Part shown: piece after piece, positions 1 to 5,452 of the stretch | Position numbering within the stretch: position 1 is the stretch's first letter | How the letters are laid out: each line of letters opens with the position of its first letter | Origin: Thermoleophilaceae bacterium | GTDB taxonomy: Bacteria > Actinomycetota > Thermoleophilia > Solirubrobacterales > Thermoleophilaceae | Direction of reading: 5' to 3' | Length of the DNA stretch: 5,458 nt | Assembly (NCBI GenBank): GCA_013696905.1 | Contig: JACCXP010000297.1 | Coordinates: forward strand, 1 to 5,458 | The notes under the pieces: generated by a model | Told to the model about the DNA's origin: nothing | Seen by the model: the letters and a program-made list of their open reading frames with translations, nothing else | Database searches by the model: none | Position numbers and translations under genes: made by a program

Positions 1-462
1 CGCGTGTCGCTCGTCGAGTACGGCGACTTCGAGTGTCCTTACTGCGGCGCGGCCTACGCCGTGCTGAAGCAGCTCGAGCGTCGGCTCGGCGGCCGCCTTC
101 GGCTCGTGTTCCGTCACTTCCCCCTGACCCACGTCCACCCCCATGCGCCGGCCGCCGCGGAGGCCGCCGAGGCCGCCGGCGAGCAGGGCCGCTTCTGGGA
201 GATGCACGACCGGCTGTTCGAGCACCAGCGACAGCTCGAGCACGCCGACCTGCTCCGTTACGCCCAGGAGATCGGTCTCGACGCGGAGCGCTTCGCCGCG
301 GCACTCGAGCGCCGCAGCGGCCGTGAGCGGGTCGAGGCGGACGTCGCGAGCGGCGTGCGCAGCGGGGTCGAGGGCACGCCGGCGCTCTACATCGACGGCG
401 TCCGCTACGACGGCTTCTACGACGTCGAGAGCCTGGAGGAGGCCGTCGAAGGCCGGCGCTAG
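1..462 (+). CDS. DsbA-family thiol oxidoreductase, 5'-truncated by window edge
   Basis: This is a thioredoxin-fold disulfide oxidoreductase of the DsbA/Thioredoxin_4 type. It opens directly with a beta strand and the redox motif FECPYCG; the CPYC cysteines are residues 11 and 14 counted from the GTG at position 4. The helical insert contains RHFPLTHVHPHA and FWEMHDRLFEHQ, typical of this family. The cis-proline loop GTPALYIDG follows (Pro about 126), then the final helix. The family normally has at least 10-20 residues before the first strand, often ending in a G-x-x-x-A-P-V stretch. The codon before the GTG is open, so the true start probably lies upstream of the window and the GTG is likely an internal valine. 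Any signal peptide would be in the missing part, so cytoplasmic or exported location cannot be judged. It would exchange dithiols and disulfides in substrate proteins; the partner is unknown. It ends tail to tail with the next gene. Confidence 0.88.
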   Translation, partial: RVSLVEYGDFECPYCGAAYAVLKQLERRLGGRLRLVFRHFPLTHVHPHAPAAAEAAEAAGEQGRFWEMHDRLFEHQRQLEHADLLRYAQEIGLDAERFAAALERRSGRERVEADVASGVRSGVEGTPALYIDGVRYDGFYDVESLEEAVEGRR

Positions 463-1511
463 GTCGATCTGCTCCCGACGCCCGACAGCAGCTCGCGCAG
501 ACGGCCGGGGCCGCCGCCGTCGGGGGCGAGTGGAGGGGTGTCGATGCCGGCCGAGCACCTGATCCCGTCGAGCAGCTCGAGCAGCGCCGCGCCGGCGTCG
601 TGGCGCGGCGTCCAGCCGAGCTCCGCGCGGGCACGCGTCGTGTCGAGCAGCGGCACGCCGAGCGCGAGGTCGACCCAGCCTGCCGGCGTGGGCTGCAGGC
701 GCGCTCGCCACGAGAGGTCCGCGGCGCGGCGCAGCACCCGCGCCGGGACCTGCACGGGTCGCGCCCCGAGCAGGCGCCCGAGCGTGGCGGGGTCGAGCAC
801 GGGCTCCGCGGCGACGTTGAAGGCGCCGCGCACGTCGCGCGTCACGGCCAGGCGGTAGGCCTCGCCGACGTCGAGCGAGTGCACGCCCTGGAAGCGCAGG
901 CGCGGCGTGTCGGGCACCACCGGCACGAGGCCGGGGCGCACGAGCGGGCTCGGCAGGAACGGCCCGGCGAACAGCCGGCGGATGCCCGATGCGGCCTCGC
1001 GCTTGAAGGTGAGCCCGGGTCGCAGCCGCACCACCCGGATGCCTGGGTGCTCACGCTCGAAGCGGTCGAGCAGGCGCTCGGCGGCGACCTTGTGGACCGA
1101 GTAGAGCGACGAGGGGATGCCGTCCGTGGGCCAGGTCTCGTCGACCATCCGGTCCTTGGGCCCGGGCGAATAGACGCCCACCGAGGACGCGAACACGAGC
1201 GCGCCGACGCGCTCCTCGCCGGCGGCGCGGAAGACGCGATCCGAGCCCTCGACGTTTGTCGCCCGCTGCGTCGCCGGGTCGCGCGAGGGCTGGATCAGCC
1301 AGGCCAGGTGCACGACGGCGTCCGCCCCGCGAAAGAGCGGGCGCAATTCGTCGCGCGAGACGTCGGCCGCCGCCCACTCGGCCTTCGCGAACTGCGCGCG
1401 CGGCCGGCGGCGGGCGATCGCGAGCAGCGACTCGACCTCGGGCGCCCGGGCGAGTGCCTCGAGCACGCTCGTGCCGACGTTGCCGCTTGCGCCAACCACC
1501 ACCACTCTCAT
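459..1511 (-). CDS. NAD-dependent epimerase/dehydratase family protein (extended SDR)
   Basis: This 350-residue protein is an extended short-chain dehydrogenase/reductase, the family of nucleotide-sugar epimerases and related oxidoreductases. It starts with a Rossmann strand and the dinucleotide motif GASGNVG (residues 7-13). VVHLAW at 67-72 is the usual fourth-strand motif and TNVEGS at 85-90 follows it. The catalytic serine is in FASSVGVYS (about 109-110), and the YxxxK pair is in YSVHK (Tyr137, Lys141). RLRPG (162-166), a late FNVAAEP and LGWTPR near 298-303 are typical of the substrate domain. The last 30 residues look like a low-complexity tail. The ATG at 1511 has GGGAG directly against it and AGGG about 8 nt upstream. 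Substrate cannot be read from the sequence: a sugar nucleotide, an isoprenoid or a steroid-like alcohol are all possible. Its neighbours are on the opposite strand, so it appears monocistronic and gives no pathway clue. Confidence 0.9.
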   Translation of the reverse strand: MRVVVVGASGNVGTSVLEALARAPEVESLLAIARRRPRAQFAKAEWAAADVSRDELRPLFRGADAVVHLAWLIQPSRDPATQRATNVEGSDRVFRAAGEERVGALVFASSVGVYSPGPKDRMVDETWPTDGIPSSLYSVHKVAAERLLDRFEREHPGIRVVRLRPGLTFKREAASGIRRLFAGPFLPSPLVRPGLVPVVPDTPRLRFQGVHSLDVGEAYRLAVTRDVRGAFNVAAEPVLDPATLGRLLGARPVQVPARVLRRAADLSWRARLQPTPAGWVDLALGVPLLDTTRARAELGWTPRHDAGAALLELLDGIRCSAGIDTPPLAPDGGGPGRLRELLSGVGSRST

Positions 1512-1582
1512 CTCCCAGCCCTACCCCGCGCCTCGATCCGGAAACGGGTCGTCGGTTCTTCCCGGGTATCGTGGCCCGCCCC
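1512..1582. promoter_or_regulatory. Divergent intergenic region with a GNRA-capped hairpin
   Basis: This 71-bp stretch separates the start of the epimerase (minus) from the start of the transporter (plus), so promoters for both should lie in or near it. At 1534-1551 the plus strand can form a 7-bp stem (CGATCCG with CGGGTCG, including one G-U pair) closed by a GAAA tetraloop. No T-run follows, so it is not an intrinsic terminator. GTATCG at 1566-1571 is a weak candidate -10 element for the transporter, with no convincing -35. On the minus strand, AGGG and GGGAG just before the epimerase ATG can serve as ribosome binding site. The promoter role is inferred from position only. Confidence 0.35.
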
Positions 1583-2446
1583 ATGCCCCTTCTGCTGCTC
1601 GGACTCGCCGCCGCGCTGGCGTCGTCCACGCTCTACAACGTCGGAGTGGCGCTGCAGGCCTTCGAGGCCCGCCAGACCCACGGCGACGACTCGCTGCATC
1701 CGTCGCTGATCGCCAAGCTTGCGCAGCGGCCGTTCTGGCTCGCGGGGATGGCGTGCGTGATCGTCGGCTGGGTTCTCCAGGGAGCCTCCCTGCTGGTCGC
1801 CCCGCTGACGATCGTGCAGCCGACGCTCGCGGCCGGGCTCGTGGTGCTGCTGCTGGTGGGCGCTCGCTTCCTCGACGAGCCGGTTGGTCGGCGCGAGGCG
1901 CTGGCGGTGCTCGCGGTCGTGGTCGGCGTGGCCGGGCTGACGCTGGCCGGCCCGCGCGGCGGCTCGCAGCCCGTCAGCCAAGCGCTGCTCGTGCTCGCCC
2001 TGATCGTCTTCGCCGTGATCGCGCTCGCTCCCTACGTCATGACCTGGGTCCGCGGGCACTCGGCGCTCGTCGTGGTGAGCGCCGGGCTCTCCTATGCGTG
2101 GTGCGGGCTCTCGACCAACCTCGCCGCGGACGCGCTCTCGCGCGGCGAGCTCGCTGTCGTCGGACTGTGGGTCGTCTCGACGGCGATCGCAGGCGGCCTC
2201 GGGCTGGTGAGCGAGATGACCGCGCTCCAGACGCGCCCGGCGATCCGGGTGTTCCCGATCGTGCTCGTGGTGCAGATCGTCGTCGCGGTGGTGCTCGCAC
2301 CGGCGCTCGCGGGCGAGAGCTGGAGCGCGACTCCGCTGCACGGGCTGCCGCTGCTGATCTCGCTCGCGGTCGTGGCCACCGGGACCGCGATGCTCGCGAG
2401 CGCGCCGGCGGTCAGCGCCGTGCTCGCCGGCGGGCGGCGTGACTAG
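1583..2446 (+). CDS. DMT-superfamily / NIPA-like integral membrane transporter
   Basis: This 287-residue protein is almost entirely hydrophobic, with about nine predicted membrane helices (roughly 2-22, 51-70, 76-96, 105-123, 132-152, 162-180, 191-210, 222-240 and 253-275). The N-terminal half follows the drug/metabolite transporter layout: a first helix, a short loop, helix 2, then a proline-containing segment (LVAPLTIVQPTLAAGLVV) leading to the conserved acidic end FLDEPVGRREALAV. The G-x-x-L-Q near residues 21-25 and the AP-x-x-x-V-x-P pattern recall the bacterial relatives of NIPA magnesium transporters. Substrate is unknown; Mg2+ or a small metabolite would fit the family. The ATG at 1583 has no Shine-Dalgarno sequence; an in-frame GTG at 1571 (adding Val-Ala-Arg-Pro) has GGG about 5 nt upstream and is an alternative. 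It stands alone on its strand and faces pssA with 10 bp between stop codons. Confidence 0.82.
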   Translation: MPLLLLGLAAALASSTLYNVGVALQAFEARQTHGDDSLHPSLIAKLAQRPFWLAGMACVIVGWVLQGASLLVAPLTIVQPTLAAGLVVLLLVGARFLDEPVGRREALAVLAVVVGVAGLTLAGPRGGSQPVSQALLVLALIVFAVIALAPYVMTWVRGHSALVVVSAGLSYAWCGLSTNLAADALSRGELAVVGLWVVSTAIAGGLGLVSEMTALQTRPAIRVFPIVLVVQIVVAVVLAPALAGESWSATPLHGLPLLISLAVVATGTAMLASAPAVSAVLAGGRRD

Positions 2447-2456
2447 ATGCTCGGCG

Positions 2457-3014
2457 CTACTTGCCGACCGCGGAGGCCTCGTCGATGTCGCCCCGGCGAC
2501 CGCGGCGAACCGACGAGAAGGTGGGAAACTCGAGCGTCGAGACCATCAGCACGGTCAGCGCGATCGTGACCAGCAGCGCGAACGCCGGAGGTGGGCCCCA
2601 GGCTGCCACGAGCGCCGCGGCGACGCCGGCGGGTGGGATCGGGAGGCCGACGAAGAAGTTCGAGTTCTGCACGAGTGGAAAGCGGGCGAGGCGCCAGGCG
2701 CCGCAGAGCAGGAAGCCGAGGCACGCCGCGATGCCGATCACCTTCAGGTCGTGCAGGAGCGCCACGTAGAGGGCGAACGCGGGCACGGCGCCGAACGACA
2801 CGAGGTCGGCGAGCGAGTCGAGCTTCGAGCCGAAGGCGCACTCGCCCGCCCCGCGGCGAGCGATGACGCCGTCGATCGCGTCGCAGCCGGCGGCCAGGAT
2901 CACGAGCCCCGCGGCCCAGCCGTAGTCGGCCTGACCCGCCAGGATCAGGGCAACGAAGCCGGCTATCAGACTGCCGCTGGTGACCAGGTTGGACGGCGTG
3001 ACGTACTCGCGCAC
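2457..3014 (-). CDS. pssA: CDP-diacylglycerol--serine O-phosphatidyltransferase
   Basis: This 185-residue membrane enzyme of the CDP-alcohol phosphatidyltransferase family makes phosphatidylserine from CDP-diacylglycerol and L-serine, releasing CMP. The full family signature D-x2-DG-x2-AR-x8-G-x3-D-x3-D is present: Asp45, Asp48-Gly49, Ala52-Arg53, Gly62, Asp66 and Asp70, all exactly spaced. The following residues LVSFGAVPAF and GAWRLARF, and the NFFVGLPIPPAG loop near 119-130, are typical of PssA rather than of phosphatidylglycerophosphate or phosphatidylinositol synthases. Several hydrophobic helices surround the motif (about 11-27, 31-44, 71-86, 90-105, 128-142 and 144-160). The C-terminal tail is polar and basic. 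The GTG at 3014 is supported by a strong GGAGG seven bases upstream. It overlaps the end of psd by 49 nt and is last in the five-gene minus-strand run. CDP-diacylglycerol synthase is not in the window. Function is well supported by motif and by the adjacent decarboxylase. Confidence 0.95.
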   Translation of the reverse strand: MREYVTPSNLVTSGSLIAGFVALILAGQADYGWAAGLVILAAGCDAIDGVIARRGAGECAFGSKLDSLADLVSFGAVPAFALYVALLHDLKVIGIAACLGFLLCGAWRLARFPLVQNSNFFVGLPIPPAGVAAALVAAWGPPPAFALLVTIALTVLMVSTLEFPTFSSVRRGRRGDIDEASAVGK

Positions 3015-3658
3015 GCGAGCCCCTCCCCTCTTCGATACCGCGCCAGAGCGCTGACGCCTCCCCGCACTCGCTCGCCCACCCTCACCGTCACCTCGACGCT
3101 CGAAGCCGGCAACAGCACATCGGTCCGCGACCCGAAATGGATCAGTCCGATCCGGTCGCCGGCGGAGACACTATGCCCGATCTCCACCCACGAGGCGATT
3201 CGGCGCGCGATCGCACCGGCGATCTGCACCACCACCACCCGCCCCGCCTCGCCGTCGATCGCCAGACGGCGGCGATGGTTCTCTCCGGCGCGCCCGAACA
3301 GCGCCGGCGCGAAGCTGCCGCTCAGCTCCTCGGCGGCCGCCACGCGCCCGGCGACGGGGCTGCGGTTCACGTGCACGTTGTGCAGCGAGAGGAAGGTGCT
3401 GATCCGCACGGCCTCGCCGTCGCCCATCCACGGGTCGGTCGCGGGCTCGACACCGACGACGACGCCGTCGGCCGCCGCGTAGACGAGGTCGCCCTCGCGC
3501 GCGAGGTGCCGGTCAGGGTCGCGGAAGAAGATCGCCGCGACCGCGCCGGCACCGAGCAGCACGCGACCGGGACGCCGTCCGGCCACGAGCAGGGCGAGCT
3601 CCGCAAGCAGGGCGCCGGCCAGGTAGCGCCTCGCCTCGCGCAGCGCACGCCAGGTCAC
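2966..3658 (-). CDS. psd: Phosphatidylserine decarboxylase proenzyme (short type)
   Basis: This pyruvoyl enzyme converts phosphatidylserine to phosphatidylethanolamine at the membrane. The sequence has a hydrophobic N-terminal segment (about 14-44), then FFRDPDR (44-50), the AADGVV segment with Asp64, the central SLHNVHVNRSPVAG block (91-104) with the candidate catalytic histidines, FAPALFG and AGENHRRR. The self-cleavage site is HFGSRTD: cleavage between Gly176 and Ser177 would give a beta chain and a roughly 54-residue alpha chain with an N-terminal pyruvoyl group. I chose the GTG at 3658 (230 residues) because it overlaps the upstream stop as GTGA, has GGGGAG just before it and suits the short Psd family. 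An in-frame GTG at 3700 would add 14 residues but has only pyrimidine-rich sequence upstream. The last 24 or so residues, after SALA, look like a lineage-specific basic tail; most of it lies over the pssA start. It sits between the methyltransferase and pssA genes. Confidence 0.93.
   Translation of the reverse strand: MTWRALREARRYLAGALLAELALLVAGRRPGRVLLGAGAVAAIFFRDPDRHLAREGDLVYAAADGVVVGVEPATDPWMGDGEAVRISTFLSLHNVHVNRSPVAGRVAAAEELSGSFAPALFGRAGENHRRRLAIDGEAGRVVVVQIAGAIARRIASWVEIGHSVSAGDRIGLIHFGSRTDVLLPASSVEVTVRVGERVRGGVSALARYRRGEGLACASTSRRPTWSPAAV
3020..3030 (-). promoter_or_regulatory. Strong ribosome binding site for pssA inside psd
   Basis: Read on the minus strand this is GAGGGGAGGGG. Its GGAGG core ends 7 nt before the GTG at 3014. 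It fixes the pssA start even though it lies within the psd coding region, where the same bases encode Gly-Glu-Gly near the psd C-terminus. Confidence 0.75.
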
Positions 3659-4266
3659 CGCTCCCCGCCCCGGACCGCGGCGCCGCTCGACCGGGTGCAC
3701 GCAAAGAGGAAGGCGGGGGGCACGTTGAATGCGGAGATGCGGCGGCGAACTGACCCGAACCGACGCTCGAGCTCACCCTGGATCAGCGGAGAGTACTGGA
3801 GCACCAGCATCGTGCCGTCGGCCGCGAGCGCCCTCTGAGCGACATCGAGAATCGCCTCGCGCGCCGCGAGCGGCAGCGAGGTGAACGGCAGGCCGGAGAC
3901 GATCGCGTCGGCGGGACCGTCCTCGAGGTGCGCCCCGAGCGCCTCGGCCGAGTCCGCGACGACGCGCAGGCGGGGGTCGACGATCCGTTTGCGCAGCTCT
4001 GCGGCCATGCGCGAGTCGATCTCGAACGCGAGCAGCGAGGCGTCGGGCGCCATCCGGTCGAGCAGCTCGCCGGTGTAGACGCCGGTGCCGGCGCCAAGCT
4101 CGACGACCCGCCGCGCGGACGGGATCGGCGCGAGGTCGAGCATGTCGCGCACGGCTCGGCGCGATGTCGGCAGCACCGCCCCGACCAGGCGCGGATGCGC
4201 GACGAATGAGCGCAGGAACAACGCGCGCTCGCCGGCCTTCGCCTTCAGGGTGTCGAGACGGGCCAC
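3655..4266 (-). CDS. pmtA: PmtA-like phospholipid N-methyltransferase (class I SAM-dependent)
   Basis: This 203-residue protein is a class I SAM-dependent methyltransferase of the kind grouped with phospholipid N-methyltransferases and KsgA-like enzymes. After an N-terminal helix with FVAHPRLVGAVLPTSRR (21-37), which resembles the substrate/membrane-side entry of PmtA, comes motif I VVELGAGTGVYT (54-65), then the acidic ribose-binding site FEID (81-84). The motif IV position reads VSGLPFTSLP (123-132), close to the SGLP-x-x-SLP seen in Sinorhizobium-type PmtA, followed by QYSPL (157-161) and NVPPAF (181-186). A stop codon just upstream in frame makes the GTG at 4266 the earliest start; the ribosome site is a weak GGTGG. 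Its stop overlaps the psd start by 4 nt, so translation is probably coupled. Given psd and pssA directly downstream, methylation of phosphatidylethanolamine towards phosphatidylcholine is the best inference. An rRNA or small-molecule methyltransferase cannot be excluded from sequence alone, so the symbol is provisional. Confidence 0.75.
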   Translation of the reverse strand: MARLDTLKAKAGERALFLRSFVAHPRLVGAVLPTSRRAVRDMLDLAPIPSARRVVELGAGTGVYTGELLDRMAPDASLLAFEIDSRMAAELRKRIVDPRLRVVADSAEALGAHLEDGPADAIVSGLPFTSLPLAAREAILDVAQRALAADGTMLVLQYSPLIQGELERRFGSVRRRISAFNVPPAFLFACTRSSGAAVRGGER

Positions 4267-4296
4267 GCGCCACCAACCCTAGACGGCCTGCGCGGG

Positions 4297-5025
4297 CTAA
4301 GGCGGCCAGGAGGGCTCGACCGCAGGGGTCACCACGATCTCGCGCAGCTCGACCCCCGGCGGCTGGCGCAGCGCGAACACGATCGTCGCTGCCACGTGCT
4401 CGGGCGGGTTGAGCATCGCGTCGCCTGCGGGCTTGTACTGGGGATCGCGGCCGTCGAAGAACGAAGTGCGCATGCCGCCCGGCACGAGCATCGAGACCCC
4501 GACCCGTCCCGCCGTCTCGACGGCGAGCGAGCGGGTGAAGCCGACGACGCCGAACTTGCTCGCGCAGTACGCGGTGGCGTCGCTGAGCGCGCGGTGGCCG
4601 AGCGTCGAGGAGACCGTGACCACGCGTCCGGTGGATCGCTCGAGGTGCGGCAGCGCGGCGCGCACGACCGCGGCCGTGCCGAGCAGGTTGACCATCACGA
4701 TCCGATCCCAAGTCGCTGCGTCTGTGTCCTCGAGCCGCCCCGGGGAATCGATCGCCGCCGCCGTGACGACCGCCCCGAGCCCGCCATGGCGCTCGGCCAC
4801 GCGCTCGACCGCGGCCTCGGCCGCGCGCGGGTCGGCGAGGTCCACGAGCTCGCGCTCGACATCCCCCTCGGGCTCCTTCAGGTCGAGCACGACCGGCGTG
4901 CCGCCGGCGCCCGCCACCGCCGCGACTGTTGCCGCGCCGAGGCCAGAGGCCCCGCCGGTCACGATCACCGTGCCGAGCCCGGGCAGGCCGTCGACCGCCA
5001 CGCCGGCCACCGGATCATGCGCCAC
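4297..5025 (-). CDS. SDR family oxidoreductase (classical short-chain dehydrogenase)
   Basis: This 242-residue protein is a classical NAD(P)(H)-dependent short-chain dehydrogenase. The cofactor motif TGGASGLG spans 23-30. Asp48 at the end of the second strand (VVLDL) suggests a preference for NAD(H). The usual NNAG motif is replaced by VTAAAI (87-92). Asn113 in MVNLLG, Ser139/140 in TVSS, Tyr153 and Lys157 in YCASK complete the catalytic set. PGGMRTSFF (182-190) follows the active site and the C-terminus ends in EPSWPP. The start is the GTG at 5025, overlapping the end of the upstream gene by 11 nt and served by a perfect AGGAGG. A 30-nt gap separates its stop from the methyltransferase, so it is probably co-transcribed with the lipid genes. 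Substrate is unknown, and nothing visible links the reaction to heptose or phospholipid chemistry; it is not the extended-type ADP-heptose epimerase HldD. Confidence 0.88.
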   Translation of the reverse strand: MAHDPVAGVAVDGLPGLGTVIVTGGASGLGAATVAAVAGAGGTPVVLDLKEPEGDVERELVDLADPRAAEAAVERVAERHGGLGAVVTAAAIDSPGRLEDTDAATWDRIVMVNLLGTAAVVRAALPHLERSTGRVVTVSSTLGHRALSDATAYCASKFGVVGFTRSLAVETAGRVGVSMLVPGGMRTSFFDGRDPQYKPAGDAMLNPPEHVAATIVFALRQPPGVELREIVVTPAVEPSWPP

Positions 5026-5452
5026 GCGCCATCGCCTCCTCGATCAGTCGAGTCGTGGAGCGCCCGGCCACGTAGGGGAGTATCACCGTGCGCCCACCGT
5101 GGCGGGCGACGACCTCGGCCTCCGGCAGCTCGGATGCGTCGTAGTCGCCGCCCTTGACCCAGATGTCGGGGCGCAGGCGCTCGAGCGAGGCGTCCGGCCC
5201 GTCCTCCTCGAAGACGACGACCGCGTCGACGCAGCGCAGCGCCTCGAGCACCGCCGCGCGGTCGGCCTCCTCGACAAGCGGCCGGTCGGCGCCCTTGAGC
5301 CGGCGCACGGACTCGTCCGAGTTGAGCAGCACGACCAGGCAGTCGCCGAGCTCGCGGGCGGCCTCGAGCGTCGCCACGTGCCCGGCGTGCACCAGGTCGA
5401 AGCAGCCGCCAGTGGCGACCACCGTGCCGCCACTGGCGCGCGTGCGCCCCAC
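5015..5452 (-). CDS. rfaE2: RfaE2/HldE C-terminal-type heptose-phosphate adenylyltransferase, possibly 5'-partial
   Basis: This cytidylyltransferase-like nucleotidyltransferase resembles the C-terminal domain of E. coli HldE, which adds AMP to D-glycero-beta-D-manno-heptose 1-phosphate to make ADP-heptose. Visible landmarks are GGCFDLVHAGH with the HxGH motif at 22-25, NSDESVRRLKGADRP (44-58), FEEDGP (81-86), RPDIWVKGGDY (94-104) and GRSTTRLIEEA (130-140). All match the family in order and spacing. The residue before GCFD is Gly where E. coli has Asn. The GTG at 5452 gives 145 residues, but the two codons upstream (Asp, Pro) are open to the window edge, so the start may lie further out or the protein may be fused to an N-terminal PfkB-type kinase as in HldE. 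It is first in the visible minus-strand run and overlaps the SDR gene by 11 nt. Glycerol-3-phosphate cytidylyltransferase is a related alternative, but KGGDY and GRSTT favour RfaE2. GDP- rather than ADP-heptose cannot be excluded. Confidence 0.87.
   Translation of the reverse strand: MGRTRASGGTVVATGGCFDLVHAGHVATLEAARELGDCLVVLLNSDESVRRLKGADRPLVEEADRAAVLEALRCVDAVVVFEEDGPDASLERLRPDIWVKGGDYDASELPEAEVVARHGGRTVILPYVAGRSTTRLIEEAMARGA
5035..5040 (-). promoter_or_regulatory. Consensus ribosome binding site for the SDR gene
   Basis: The minus strand reads AGGAGG, ending 9 nt before the GTG at 5025. It lies inside the 3' end of the rfaE2-like gene and decides the start of the SDR gene, implying that ribosomes can load there independently of readthrough from upstream. 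Confidence 0.7.

Noticed and set aside
564..590. Repeated GAGCAGC units suggesting a short tandem repeat
   Set aside because: They encode the Leu-Leu-Glu-Leu-Leu-Asp stretch of the epimerase and reflect codon bias rather than a repeat element.
600..1709. A 369-codon open frame on the plus strand opposite the epimerase
   Set aside because: It is antisense to a gene with clear Rossmann and YxxxK motifs, has the Arg/Gly/Ala/His-rich composition of a shadow frame, and shows no recognisable domain.
2439..3482. A 347-codon plus-strand open frame opposite pssA and psd
   Set aside because: It is antisense to two genes with intact catalytic motifs; composition is low-complexity and no domain is seen.
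4267..4296. Possible terminator or promoter between the SDR and methyltransferase genes
   Set aside because: The gap is only 30 nt, with no convincing stem-loop, T-run or -10/-35 pair; co-transcription is the simpler reading.
3773..4711. A 312-codon minus-strand frame spanning the SDR and methyltransferase genes
   Set aside because: It is a shifted frame of both genes, Arg/Ala/Gly-rich without hydrophobic core or motif, as expected from high GC.
4396..5157. A 253-codon plus-strand open frame opposite the SDR gene
   Set aside because: It is a shadow of the SDR and rfaE2-like genes with His/Arg/Asp-rich composition and no domain.
5400..5410. Gly instead of Asn before GCFD in the rfaE2-like protein as a sign of inactivation
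   Set aside because: The HxGH, KGGDY and STT motifs are intact, and small residues at this position are plausible in the family, so there is no real sign of loss of function.
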